From the NCBI RefSeq assembly GCF_026343335.1, contig NZ_JAPELX010000001.1:434001-498000 (forward strand): a DNA stretch of 64,000 bases. Reading direction: 5' to 3'. Under the pieces are notes generated by a model. It was not told the origin of the DNA and searched no databases. It worked only from the letters and a program-made list of their open reading frames with translations. This document shows positions 46,680-55,406 of this stretch, one piece after another. The stretch comes from Streptomyces sp. NBC_00078 (GTDB lineage Bacteria; Actinomycetota; Actinomycetes; Streptomycetales; Streptomycetaceae). Position 1 is the stretch's first letter. Every line of letters begins with the position of its first letter. The translations under genes and the position numbers were made by a program.

Positions 46680-48521
46680 TCAGGACGGCTTCGGTACGTC
46701 GATCCGGTCGATGTCCGGGGCGTAGCCACTGCCGCTGTCGAAGGTGATCGTATTGGAGCCGGCGTTCAGGGTCAGCGGCACGCTGACCGTTTCGGCCGTC
46801 CCCCAGTCGCCGGTGGAGGGGAACTTGTGGCTGGTGCCGCGACCGCCGTTGGCCGAGACACCGGCCGACCGGGCGTCACCGCTGACGTAGGCGATCTTCA
46901 CTTGGTAGGTGCCGGCCTCGGGGACGACGACGTCCTTGAAGGTGATCCTGCCGCCGAGGTAGAGGTTGCCGACTTCTTTGCCGCCGGAGCAGGCGGAGCA
47001 GTCGGCGACGGAGGCGTTGCCGGCGAGGGTGTTGGCCGGCGATTCGGCCTCGTAGCCGGTGAAGGCGAGCGCCGGGCCGTGCGGGGTCACGGTGAAAAGG
47101 CGGGAACCGTGGGCGGGCAGGGCCTGGGTGACCTTGTCCTTGTGTGTGCCGAGGTTCTCGTGGTTCCACAGGTCGCGGACGGCGGCCTTGCCGGTGAAGC
47201 CGAGGGAGGCCCAGGAAGCCGAGACGGCGGCGGGCGAGCCGGCGAGGTTGAACAGGGCGACGGTGTAGCTGCCGTCGGGGTTCTTCGCGGCCCACACCTG
47301 CTGCGGGTCGGAGGGGGTGAGGGGCCGTGCGGGCGGGGTGGTGCCCTGGTTGACGGCGATGACCTCCTTGTTGGTGAGCAGGGACAGACCGTAGGAGTCG
47401 AGGCGGGTGAGGTCGTCGCCGGTGTAGAGCGGGGACTTGGCGATGGCCCACAGGGTGGCGTAGCTCTGTCGTTCGGCTTGGGTGAGGCCGTCCATGGCGC
47501 CGTTGCCGACGTCGAGGGAGTCCAGGTCGTTCCAGCCGCCGGGGCCGGCGTGGCGGGTCCAGCCGGGTGCGTCGTCCCAGCGGTCGTCGACGGAGTTCTC
47601 CCAGCTGACGAGGGTGTTGCAGTAGCACTCGACGTCGGTGTCCATGCGCCAGCCCTGCGCGTACTTCTTCCAGTCGGCGGCGTGGCCGATGTCGAGGGAC
47701 CAGGACAGTTCGAGGTGGACGGGGCGGCCGGTGGCGGCGATCGCCTTGCTCCAGGCGGCCACGTCAGCAACGTTGTCGTACTGGTCGCCGCTCTTTCCGG
47801 AGCCCGGTCCGACGCCGTCGAGCTTGAGGAAGTCATAGCCCCAGCCGGCGATCAACTGGGCCTGCGCGTCTATGTACTTCTGTGCACAGGGCCGGGAGAA
47901 GTCGAGCTTGTAGGAGCTGTCCCAGCCGTTGGTGGTGCGCAGGTCGCTGTAGACGACGTCGGCGGTGGTGCAGCCGCCGGCGTTCCACACGGGCGTCTTT
48001 CCGCCGCCGTACGCCTCCTTCTCCAGGCCGGCGGGCAGATAGATCCCGGCCTTGAGGCCCTTGCCGTGGATGCGGTCGGCGACGGCTTTCATACCGCTGG
48101 GGAAGCGCTTCGGGTCGGCCTTCTGGCGGCCGTACTGGTCGTACCCGGGCTTCCACGTGTTGTCGCGCCACCAGCCGGCGTCGATGTTGACGTACTCGTA
48201 GCCGTACTTCTTCAGCTTGGCGGCGAGGGCGTCGGTCTGCTTGGCGACGTTCGCCTCGGTGAGGTAGCTGTAGTCGCCGTCGGGGTTGAGGCCGGGGTAT
48301 TTGGACGACTGCATGCTCCAACTCGACCAGCCCATATAGGGCTTGGCCGCGACGGCAGGCGCGTCGGATACGGCGGACGCGGTGGTCCCGGTGGTCTCGG
48401 CGTGGGCCGCGGGGGCGGCGGTGACGGCGGTAACGGCGGTAACGGCACCAGCGGCGAGGGCCAGGACCACCGCGGCTCTCAGGGTGCGTGCGGGCAAGAC
48501 GGAGTACGAGGATGACCGCAT
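46680..48521 (-). CDS. Secreted GH27 alpha-galactosidase with CBM
   Basis: A 613-residue secreted enzyme. The signal peptide (RTLRAAVVLALAAGAVTAVT, cleavage after AAHA) precedes a GH27 barrel: KPYMGWSSWSMQSSKYPGLN, YEYVNIDAGWW, DFLKLDGVGPGS with the likely nucleophile Asp, and PGGWNDLDSLDVGNGAMDGL. A C-terminal beta-sandwich (~395-470) follows, then a CBM35/CBM6-like module (~480-613: YEAESPANTLAGNASVADCS, DWGTAETVSVPLTLNAGSNT). GH27 enzymes release alpha-galactose from galactomannans, galactosides or similar glycans. The ATG at 48519-48521 follows AGGGGG. It is the second gene of the ROK-led operon, with 19-26-base gaps on either side. Confidence 0.94.
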   Translation of the reverse strand: MRSSSYSVLPARTLRAAVVLALAAGAVTAVTAVTAAPAAHAETTGTTASAVSDAPAVAAKPYMGWSSWSMQSSKYPGLNPDGDYSYLTEANVAKQTDALAAKLKKYGYEYVNIDAGWWRDNTWKPGYDQYGRQKADPKRFPSGMKAVADRIHGKGLKAGIYLPAGLEKEAYGGGKTPVWNAGGCTTADVVYSDLRTTNGWDSSYKLDFSRPCAQKYIDAQAQLIAGWGYDFLKLDGVGPGSGKSGDQYDNVADVAAWSKAIAATGRPVHLELSWSLDIGHAADWKKYAQGWRMDTDVECYCNTLVSWENSVDDRWDDAPGWTRHAGPGGWNDLDSLDVGNGAMDGLTQAERQSYATLWAIAKSPLYTGDDLTRLDSYGLSLLTNKEVIAVNQGTTPPARPLTPSDPQQVWAAKNPDGSYTVALFNLAGSPAAVSASWASLGFTGKAAVRDLWNHENLGTHKDKVTQALPAHGSRLFTVTPHGPALAFTGYEAESPANTLAGNASVADCSACSGGKEVGNLYLGGRITFKDVVVPEAGTYQVKIAYVSGDARSAGVSANGGRGTSHKFPSTGDWGTAETVSVPLTLNAGSNTITFDSGSGYAPDIDRIDVPKPS

Positions 48522-48547
48522 GGGTCGTACCTCCAGGGGGAGTTGGT

Positions 48548-49735
48548 TCAGCGGCTCGGTGGTGGGTCGTCGGGGGCGATGAAGGACTGGATCGCGGTGG
48601 CCGCGGCTCCGCGGGCCCACTCCTCGAAGGGGAGCGGGCGGGTCTGTACGTCGCAGTCGGCGGCGGAGCCGAAGGCGGCCGCGGCGAAGGTGTCGCGGAT
48701 CTGCTCGGCGAACAGGTCGTAGGCGGCGAGCCCCTCGCCGGAGATGATCACGCGTTCGGGGCCGAGCAGGTTGGCCACGGTGGCGATGCCCCGGCCGATC
48801 GCCTCCCCGGCCCTCGCGTAGGCCTCGCGGGCTCCGACGACTCCCTGGTGGGCCAGTGCCACGGCCTCGGCGGTGTCGGCGACCTCGATGCCGGTGGTGT
48901 CGCGGATCCGGCGGACGATCGCGGCGTCCCCCGCGATGGCCTCCACACAGCCGCGGTTGCCGCAGTGGCAGGCAGGCCCTGCTGGGTCGACGGTCACATG
49001 GCCGATCTCACCGGCCACGCCGTGCGCGCCGGCGATCACACGGCCGTGCACCACAAGGCCGCAGCCGATGCCGGCGCCGACCGTCACCACGGCGAAGTCG
49101 GACAGGCCCACCCCGGCCCCGAACCACTGCTCGGCGACGGTCAGGGCCCGTACGTCGTTGTCGACGGTGACCGGCAGCCCCGTGGCCTTGGCGGCGAGTT
49201 CGGCGAGCGGTACGTCCCGCCAGTCCAGGAAGGGCGAATAGCGGACGGCGCCCTCGGTGCCGTCGACGTCGCCGGAGACGGCGACGCCGAGACCGAGGAC
49301 GGGGGCGCCGAAGTCCTCGGCCTCGGCGAGCAGTTCGTGCACCAGCTCCGCCAGCGGGGCCAGCACGGCCTCGGTCGACCGGTCCGTCAGCGGGACGCGC
49401 CGGTCGAGGCGGATACGGCAGCACAGGTCGGTGAGCACTCCGATGAGCTCGCCGCCGGTCACCTTGACGCCGATGAACAGCGCTCGCCCGCCGTCGACAC
49501 GCACCAGGCTCGCGGGCCGCCCGAGGGCGGGGCGGGCCTCCTCGTCGGCGGCCTCCACCAGATAGCCGGCCGCCAGCAGCGGGCGGACCGCCTTGGTGAC
49601 GGCAGCCGGGGACAGCCCGGCGCGCCGGGCAACCTCCAGCCGGGTGAGGGGCCCTTGGGACAGAACCGTGGTGAAGATCTGCGAGGCGGCCGGCGTGTGG
49701 GCCGGGAACGTCTCGACAGGTGACGTGGACCGCAT
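48548..49735 (-). CDS. ROK-family transcriptional repressor
   Basis: A 395-residue repressor. An N-terminal winged helix (PAASQIFTTVLSQGPLTRLE, VARRAGLSPAAVTKAVRPL) precedes the ROK sugar-kinase-like domain with FIGVKVTGGELIGVLTDL, VTVDNDVRALTVAEQWFGAG and VTVGAGIGCGLVVHGRVIAG. It has the zinc motif CHCGNRGCVEAIAG. ROK repressors are released from DNA by a sugar or sugar phosphate. I chose ATG 49735; an in-frame TTG 36 bases upstream is possible. It heads the operon with the GH27, GH95 remnant and SGNH genes, so it probably controls them and itself in response to the released sugar. Confidence 0.92.
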   Translation of the reverse strand: MRSTSPVETFPAHTPAASQIFTTVLSQGPLTRLEVARRAGLSPAAVTKAVRPLLAAGYLVEAADEEARPALGRPASLVRVDGGRALFIGVKVTGGELIGVLTDLCCRIRLDRRVPLTDRSTEAVLAPLAELVHELLAEAEDFGAPVLGLGVAVSGDVDGTEGAVRYSPFLDWRDVPLAELAAKATGLPVTVDNDVRALTVAEQWFGAGVGLSDFAVVTVGAGIGCGLVVHGRVIAGAHGVAGEIGHVTVDPAGPACHCGNRGCVEAIAGDAAIVRRIRDTTGIEVADTAEAVALAHQGVVGAREAYARAGEAIGRGIATVANLLGPERVIISGEGLAAYDLFAEQIRDTFAAAAFGSAADCDVQTRPLPFEEWARGAAATAIQSFIAPDDPPPSR

Positions 49736-49754
49736 GGCCGGGAACCTAGGTCCC

Positions 49755-49776
49755 TTATTTTCCACTGTCAATAAAA
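49755..49776. promoter_or_regulatory. A+T-rich imperfect dyad, candidate ROK operator
   Basis: TTATTTT and AATAAAA flank eight bases in a locally A+T-rich patch upstream of the ROK gene, resembling sites of other ROK repressors. It lies 20-41 bases before the chosen ROK start and 28 bases before the divergent gene at 49804. Function is inferred. Confidence 0.42.
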
Positions 49777-49803
49777 GAGACAGGAATCGCCTGAAGGTTG
49801 ACT

Positions 49804-50319
49804 GTGAGGTTTCGGGCGATCACCTCCTACGAGGCCGATCCGCGTCGTGAGCTGCACGGCCGTGAGATCGGTGAACTGCGCGACGCGGCCCGCGAGATGC
49901 TGGCGGCGCCCGGTCGTCCGGCGCCGGTCTTCGTGAATCTCCTCCAGTCCCTCCTTGCCTTCGAGGGCGTCGGCGTACGGCCGGAGGCGCTGGCCGGTGT
50001 GAACAGCGAGGAATTCGAGCTGGAGTGCCCGGCGTGCCAGGAGGGGCTGTATGTGGCGTTCGGCGGCTACGGAACGTTCGTGTCGGCCGAGGACTACGTG
50101 AGCGGGACGGACGCACAGGCCGCCGAGGACCGCGGGGAGTTGACGCCGATGCCGGCGGAGCGGCTGTCGGGACTGGGCGCGAGGCTGCACGGCGAGGCGG
50201 CCACGGCGGGACAGACGGAGGTGGCCCGGGCCCTGACGTATGTCTTCGGCGAGGGGCGCTGCCCTTCATGCGACACCGTGTTCTCGGTGGCACAGGAAGT
50301 CGAGAAGCCGTGGGACTGA
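49804..50319 (+). CDS. Zinc-ribbon-containing hypothetical protein
   Basis: A 171-residue protein with two CxxC knuckles, ELECPACQEGLYVAFGGYGT and GEGRCPSCDTVFSVAQEVEK, about 80 residues apart, which probably form one zinc-binding site. The N-terminal part (RAITSYEADPRRELHGREIG, PAPVFVNLLQSLLAFEGVGV) is helical. I do not recognise a named family. The GTG at 49804 has AAGG six bases upstream and is preferred over TTG 49798. It ends at a strong bidirectional hairpin. No function is claimed. Confidence 0.72.
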   Translation: MRFRAITSYEADPRRELHGREIGELRDAAREMLAAPGRPAPVFVNLLQSLLAFEGVGVRPEALAGVNSEEFELECPACQEGLYVAFGGYGTFVSAEDYVSGTDAQAAEDRGELTPMPAERLSGLGARLHGEAATAGQTEVARALTYVFGEGRCPSCDTVFSVAQEVEKPWD

Positions 50320-50320
50320 G

Positions 50321-50349
50321 CCGGGCACCCCGCTGAACGGGGTGCCCGG
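50321..50349. terminator. Bidirectional terminator hairpin
   Basis: CCGGGCACCCCG (50321-50332) and CGGGGTGCCCGG (50338-50349) form a perfect 12-bp stem with the loop CTGAA. It sits between the converging genes ending at 50319 and 50377, so it can serve both. Confidence 0.75.
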
Positions 50350-50376
50350 ACCGGTGCCCTCGCTCGGAGGCAGCGC

Positions 50377-52182
50377 TCAGCGGTGCGCGGCCGGGGTGTT
50401 GGCCGGGGTGACGTTGACCGCGGCCCAGGCCTTGTCCACCGTCAGGTACTCGGTGCTGTTGGCCCCGTAGAGGTCCTTGGCCGCCTTCAGCGTCGCGACG
50501 CGCGCGTCGTGGAAGTCGGTCGTGGACACCATGTAGCGCGTCAGTGCCCGGTAGAGGATGGCCGTGGCCTTGGTGCGGCCGATGCCCTTCACCGTCGAGC
50601 CGTCGAAGGTCGGCGAGTCGTACTTGACGCCGCCGATCGTCTTTCGGCCGCTGCCCTCGGCGAGCAGGTAGTACGCGTGCGAGGAGACGCCGGAGCCGGC
50701 GTGCACCTCGGCGTCGTACACCTGGGGCGACCAGTAGTCGATCGCGCCTTCGAGCTCGTCGAGGGACGGGTGGTCGAGTCGGCGCAGGAACTTCTGGTCC
50801 AGGCCCATCTTCTCGCCGATGAGGTAGTCCGGCTTGTCCGTCGCGTTGTTGGTGAAGAACTCGACGTTGGAGCCGAAGACGTCGGCGAGGGACTCGTTCA
50901 GCGCGCCCGGCTCGCCGTACTGGTTGCCTTGCTGGTCGACGCGGGTGGGCTCCAGCTTGGCGGTGGCGTCGACCACGCCGTGGGTCAGCTCGTGACCGGA
51001 CACGTCCAGGGCCACCAGCGGCTTCTTGAACATGTCGCCGTCGCCGTCGCCGTAGAGCATGCAGTTGCAGTCCGAGTCCCAGAACGCGTTGGCCACCTTC
51101 CTGCCGAAGTGGACCATGGCCTGGGCGCCCTTGCTGTTGTTCTTGATGCCTTTGCGGCCGAAGGTCTTCTTGTAGAAGTCCAGGGTCTTGGTGACGCCGT
51201 ACTGGGCGTCGGCGGCTGCGCTGTTCCGGTTGGAGACGGCGCCGTTGCCGAAGACGTCGTTGGTGGTGGTGATCTTCTTGCCGCGGGAGAAGCTCTCCAG
51301 TTCCTGGCCCTTGGCGTCCCGGGTCTCGGTTCCCCAGCGGGTGGGGTCCTTGAGGAGGTAGCTGGTGCGGGCCGTGCGGGTGGTGGTCAGCGGGACCTTG
51401 CCGACGAAGATGGACTTTCCGGTGCCGTTCGCCGTTGACGGATAGCGGGTGACGCCGGCCGCGGAGGACGTGGCCGTGAGGCCGGCGGCCTGTGAGCCGG
51501 TGCCCGTGGCCGGGTCGAGCTTCTCGCCGCGTTCGCGCAGGGTGTCGAGCAGGCGGGGCGAGAGGAACTCGTCGCTGTCGGGCGTGTTGCTGCGCACCTT
51601 GCCGGTGACGGCGTCGATGACGACCGTCCGGGAGCCGCCGGCCTCGGCGGTGTCGCTGCCACTGACCGGCACCCGGTAGGCGAGGGCGGACGCGCCGTCG
51701 CGGGCGTCCACGACGAGTTCGGCGGTGCCGGCCTCACCCTTGGCGACCGTCGCCGCCTTCTGTTCGGCCTGGCCGGCGGACAGCTTGGCGGCGGTGGCGG
51801 CAGCGGGCTTGACGGTGTGTCCGGCGGCCCGGGTGACACCCTTGTACGCCAGCTGCTCGGTGAGATGGACGACGAGGTCGCCCCCGAGGACCGGCATGCC
51901 CTGATGGATCCGGGTGAACCGCACGTGCCGGGCGCCCTCCGGATCGATCATGACGTCCCCGGCCTGCAGTTCGTCCCCGTGGGCGACGCCGGTCGCCGAG
52001 GCGTGGGCGAAGGCGGCGGTGCGGGCGGCGGACACCACGGACGCGGTTGAGGCGCCGGCGGTGGCAGAGGTGGTGTGGCCCGTCCCCGTGGCGGGGCCCG
52101 CGAAGGCGGTGCCCGCGAGGCCCGTGGCGGCCGTCGTCACGGCGACAGCGACCGCCACGTTGCGTATGTGCGGTCTACGCAC
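50377..52182 (-). CDS. Secreted M4 (thermolysin-family) metalloprotease
   Basis: A 601-residue preproenzyme. The signal peptide (RNVAVAVAVTTAATGLAGTA, cleavage near AFA) is followed by an FTP/PepSY propeptide (~40-215, with VRFTRIHQGMPVLGGDLVVH and TVVIDAVTGKVRSN) and the M4 catalytic domain. The zinc site is HELTH (His397, His401) with GALNESLADVFG giving Glu430; SGVSSHAYYLLAEG carries the catalytic histidine. The length is normal for the family. The GTG at 52180-52182 follows GGAAGGAA. It is an extracellular protease and ends at the shared terminator with the zinc-ribbon gene. Confidence 0.95.
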   Translation of the reverse strand: MRRPHIRNVAVAVAVTTAATGLAGTAFAGPATGTGHTTSATAGASTASVVSAARTAAFAHASATGVAHGDELQAGDVMIDPEGARHVRFTRIHQGMPVLGGDLVVHLTEQLAYKGVTRAAGHTVKPAAATAAKLSAGQAEQKAATVAKGEAGTAELVVDARDGASALAYRVPVSGSDTAEAGGSRTVVIDAVTGKVRSNTPDSDEFLSPRLLDTLRERGEKLDPATGTGSQAAGLTATSSAAGVTRYPSTANGTGKSIFVGKVPLTTTRTARTSYLLKDPTRWGTETRDAKGQELESFSRGKKITTTNDVFGNGAVSNRNSAAADAQYGVTKTLDFYKKTFGRKGIKNNSKGAQAMVHFGRKVANAFWDSDCNCMLYGDGDGDMFKKPLVALDVSGHELTHGVVDATAKLEPTRVDQQGNQYGEPGALNESLADVFGSNVEFFTNNATDKPDYLIGEKMGLDQKFLRRLDHPSLDELEGAIDYWSPQVYDAEVHAGSGVSSHAYYLLAEGSGRKTIGGVKYDSPTFDGSTVKGIGRTKATAILYRALTRYMVSTTDFHDARVATLKAAKDLYGANSTEYLTVDKAWAAVNVTPANTPAAHR

Positions 52183-52438
52183 TGGTGAGGGTTCCTTCCT
52201 TGCCAGGCGGCCGGGATCACCAACCGCCTTGACGCATGGCGCCGTTGAGCGCCACAGGGGCTGGTCGGGCCCCGAGAAGAAACCCTTTCGGATGCGTCAT
52301 GTCCATGTAAAGACTAAAAAACCTGTTTCCGTGCGATACATGGCAATGCTTTGCACATCCACACCGCTCAGTGATCAGTGGGTGACCAACTGTGCGGCGA
52401 CTGTGAAGATGTGACGAGACGGAAGAAAGTTGCCTCAG

Positions 52439-53023
52439 GTGAATGTGACCCATCTCGCATCCAGGAGCGCCGTCCTGGGAACGGCCCTGCTCTCGCTCCT
52501 CACGGTCCCCGCGCAGGCCGCTTCGGCCGAGTCGCTGCCGAAGCCCGACCTCGCCGGACTTCAGGGCGTCCTGCGCACCGCGGTCGAGCAGGGCGCGCCC
52601 GGCGCGATGGCACGGATCGACGACCACGGCTCGGTCGGCCGGGCCGCCGTGGGCCTGGCCGACACCACGAGCGGGCGGGCACTCGGCACCGCCGACCGGT
52701 TCCGCATCGGCAGCGTCACCAAGACCTTCACGGCCGTGGTGCTGATGCAGCTGGCGGACGAGGGCAGGCTGGATCTGTCGTGCGGGGTCTCGGTGTACGG
52801 GCACACGGGCGCCGTCCAGGGTTACTACACGTACGCCTTCGCCTCGAAGGACGGCAGGCGCAGCCTCACCGCACTCGCCACCACGTCCAACAACGGCGCC
52901 GTGCTCGGCACGATGCCCGGCACGCTGGAGTCGGCGTTCTGCGGCAAGCAGGCGAAGGCGCGGCGCGCGGTACCGGCCGGCGACCGCCACGAGGACGTCG
53001 CTCCTGGAGTCGTACGGGACTGA
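52439..53023 (+). pseudogene. Serine hydrolase (class-C beta-lactamase/DD-peptidase type) with large internal deletion
   Basis: A 194-residue reading frame. The signal peptide (SRSAVLGTALLSLLTVPAQA) is followed by the usual opening and the SxxK motif in RIGSVTKTFTAVVLMQLADE. After GRLDL the sequence jumps directly to SCGVSVYGHTGAVQGYYTYA and TSNNGAVLGTMPGTLESAFC, which in intact streptomycete D-alanyl-D-alanine carboxypeptidase homologues (about 380-400 residues) lies near the C-terminus. Some 200 central residues, including the YxN motif, are gone although the frame is kept. The product could be secreted but should be inactive. The exact start (52430 TTG or 52439 GTG) is uncertain. Confidence 0.75.
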
Positions 53024-53104
53024 CCCGGCGGGAACCGCACCGCCCCGGTGGACGTTCTCCGGACGAGCCCACCGAGGCGAGTACGACGACACCAGGGCGG
53101 CGCG

Positions 53105-54526
53105 ATGAGCGAGTTGGTCCCCGGCGGCAACATGCCCCTTCCGAGCGGTGCCGTGACCGTCCGGGTGCCCGGCCCCTTCGACGTGTCCGCGCTCATCACG
53201 GACGATGGGGGAAAGGTCCGGGGCGACGCCGACTTCGTGTTCTACAACCAGCCGTCCGCTCCGGGCGCCCGGCTGGACGGCGACACCCTCACCGTGGAAC
53301 CGCCGGGACTGCGCTCCGGGGCCACCAGGATCACCGTCGTCGTCAGCTCCGCCGAGCCCGGCACTCCCCTGGGCCGTCTCCCCGCGCCCACCCTCCTCGT
53401 CACGGCTCCGGGCGGCCGCCCACTCGCCCGGTTCGCCCCGCCGCCCCCGCGGCAGGAAACTGTGCTGCTGCTCGCGGAGATCTACCAGCGGGCCGGCGGC
53501 TGGAAACTGCGAGCACTGGGCCAGGGGTACACCGACGGACTCGCCGGTCTCGCGCGGGACTTCGGCGTGGACGTCATCGACGAGACGGCAGGGGCGGGCG
53601 CACAGACGGCACCCGGGCCGGCGGCGCCGCCGACGCCGGCCCGACAGACTTCCCACGGGCGGGCCCCGTCACCGGCACCGCCGATCCCGGCAACCCGCCC
53701 CCCTTCCTCCTCTCTTCCGCCCGTGCCCACCGCACCACCGCCCTCCCCCGATCCGGGCGGCTTCCTCGGCCTGGTCAACTCCGCGCGCGCCGCGGCCGGT
53801 TCACCTCCAGTCGTCCTCGACGCCCGTCTGACGTCCGCGGCGCACGCCCACGCCGGTGCCATGGCGGCGGCAGGGCTCCTCGGCGTCGAGGGCGGGGACG
53901 GCGTCTCCGTCCACCAGCGCGTCACAGCCGCCGGGTACGCGTACCTCACCATCGGCGAGCACCTGGTCTCCGGCCCGCGCACACCGTCGGAGTTCGTCCG
54001 GTACTGCCTGGGCGACGAGCGGACCCGGCGCACCCTGTGCGACCCGGCCTTCACTCAGGCGGGCGTGGCGTGCGTCGGCGACGGGCGCTCGGCCGACATG
54101 TACTGGACCGCGCTGTGGGCGAGGCCCCTCACGCCGGACGGCCTGAAGCGGACGGCGGCCGAAGTCGTCGAGCTCACCAACCGGGAGCGCGGCCGGGCCG
54201 GCCTGCCTCCCCTGGCCACCGACCCCCTGCTCGCCGGCGCGGCGCAGGCGCACAGCGCGGACATGGTGGCCCGCGCCTTCTACTCGCACACCTCGCCGGA
54301 GGGCACCCAGCCCTGGGACCGGGCCGCCGCCGCGGGCGCGCGCCGGCGCTCGATCGGCGAGAACATCGCCTGCGGCCAACGCTCCCCCGCCGAGGTCGTC
54401 GAGGGCTGGATGAACAGCCCCGGCCACCGCGCCAACATCCTCAAAACCGACTTCACTCACATAGGGATCGGTTTCGCCGGCGGCGGCCCGGCAGGCACGT
54501 ACTGGACCCAGTTGTTCGGCGCCTGA
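53105..54526 (+). CDS. TerD-domain protein fused to two CAP/SCP domains
   Basis: A 473-residue fusion. Residues ~1-165 are a TerD/TerZ stress domain (PLPSGAVTVRVPGPFDVSAL, DADFVFYNQPSAPGARLDGD, LLLAEIYQRAGGWKLRALGQ and GYTDGLAGLARDFGVDVIDE). A proline-rich linker (~170-220) leads to two SCP/PR1-like CAP domains: ~225-350 (GFLGLVNSARAAAGSPPVVL) and ~355-473 (VVELTNRERGRAGLPPLATD, HTSPEGTQPWDRA, GENIACGQRSPAEVVEGWMN and SPGHRANILKTDFTHIGIGF). Only the second has the full CAP signature. No signal peptide is visible, although CAP domains usually occur outside the cell. The ATG at 53105 follows GGGCGGCG. A role in tellurite or general stress is suggested by TerD only. Confidence 0.85.
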   Translation: MSELVPGGNMPLPSGAVTVRVPGPFDVSALITDDGGKVRGDADFVFYNQPSAPGARLDGDTLTVEPPGLRSGATRITVVVSSAEPGTPLGRLPAPTLLVTAPGGRPLARFAPPPPRQETVLLLAEIYQRAGGWKLRALGQGYTDGLAGLARDFGVDVIDETAGAGAQTAPGPAAPPTPARQTSHGRAPSPAPPIPATRPPSSSLPPVPTAPPPSPDPGGFLGLVNSARAAAGSPPVVLDARLTSAAHAHAGAMAAAGLLGVEGGDGVSVHQRVTAAGYAYLTIGEHLVSGPRTPSEFVRYCLGDERTRRTLCDPAFTQAGVACVGDGRSADMYWTALWARPLTPDGLKRTAAEVVELTNRERGRAGLPPLATDPLLAGAAQAHSADMVARAFYSHTSPEGTQPWDRAAAAGARRRSIGENIACGQRSPAEVVEGWMNSPGHRANILKTDFTHIGIGFAGGGPAGTYWTQLFGA

Positions 54527-54591
54527 CCACCGAAGTGCCCGCCGCACCCGCGATCTTGGCGGAACGGAGCGCTCCGGGACAGGATGCGCGC

Positions 54592-55269
54592 ATGAAGGGT
54601 TCCCTCTTTTCCAGTGAGTACATGGTCCAGCCGGCCACCGAAGCGGGCATGACCGTCGAGAACGCCAAATGCGTCAAGTACGCGGTGAACGGCGAGATGG
54701 TCGCCCGCCAGGGCGCGATGGTCGCCTACCGCGGCAACCTCCAGTTCGAGCGCAAGGGCCAGGGCGTGGGCGGCATGCTCAAGCGCGCGGTCACCGGAGA
54801 GGGGCTGCCGCTGATGGCGGTGCGCGGGCAGGGCGAGGCCTGGTTCGCGCACGAGGCTCAGAACTGTTTCATCGTCGACGTCGACCCCGGCGACGAGTTC
54901 ACCGTCAACGGCCGCAATGTCCTGTGTTTCGACGCCTCGTTGTCGTACCGGATCTCGACGGTCAAGGGCGCGGGCATCGCCGGCGGCGGCCTGTTCAACA
55001 GCGTCTTCACCGGACAGGGCAGGCTGGGCCTGGTGTGTGAGGGCAATCCACTGGTCATCCCGGTCTCGGCGCAGTTCCCGGTGTACGTCGACACGGACGC
55101 GGTCGTCGGCTGGACGGCCGGTCTGCAGACCTCGCTGCACCGTTCGCAGTCCATCGGCTCGATGCTGCGCGGCGGTTCCGGGGAGGCCGTGCAGTTGATG
55201 CTGCAGGGCGAGGGGTACGTGGTCGTCCGGCCGAGCGAGGCGACGCCGCAGAAGGCGCAGCAGCACTGA
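54592..55269 (+). CDS. AIM24-family protein
   Basis: A 225-residue beta-rich protein of the AIM24/TspB family: VKYAVNGEMVARQGAMVAYR, GEGLPLMAVRGQGEAWFAHE, NCFIVDVDPGDEFTVNGRNV and GEGYVVVRPSEA. The family forms a tryptophan-RNA-binding-attenuator-like fold in bacteria; its cellular function is unknown, although the yeast mitochondrial member affects inner-membrane organisation. The ATG at 54592 lies 65 bases after the TerD-CAP gene. A long open frame extends upstream in the same phase but encodes arginine/proline-rich nonsense overlapping the TerD-CAP gene, so it is rejected. Confidence 0.87.
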   Translation: MKGSLFSSEYMVQPATEAGMTVENAKCVKYAVNGEMVARQGAMVAYRGNLQFERKGQGVGGMLKRAVTGEGLPLMAVRGQGEAWFAHEAQNCFIVDVDPGDEFTVNGRNVLCFDASLSYRISTVKGAGIAGGGLFNSVFTGQGRLGLVCEGNPLVIPVSAQFPVYVDTDAVVGWTAGLQTSLHRSQSIGSMLRGGSGEAVQLMLQGEGYVVVRPSEATPQKAQQH

Positions 55270-55368
55270 GGCCCGGGAAATGAGCCTCTGAACCGATCCT
55301 CTGGAGTGATCTGCGCGTCACGAGCAACCTTCACGGCGGCAACGACGTCTTGATCCCCAACAGGTGAT

Positions 55369-55399
55369 GCCCTGGCCCTCAGGGGCCAGGGCCCATTTT
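55369..55399 (+). terminator. Hairpin between the AIM24 and TPR genes
   Basis: GCCCTGGCCC (55369-55378) and GGGCCAGGGC (55383-55392) form a perfect 10-bp stem with loop TCAG, followed by CCATTTTC. It separates the AIM24 transcript from the repeat-controlled promoter region immediately downstream. Confidence 0.6.
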
Positions 55400-55406
55400 C
55401 GAAGCT

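Noticed and set aside
52378..55269. Single 963-codon + strand gene ending in the AIM24 domain
   Set aside because: Only the last 225 codons match a family; the rest is Arg/Pro-rich sequence out of frame with the serine-hydrolase and TerD-CAP genes.
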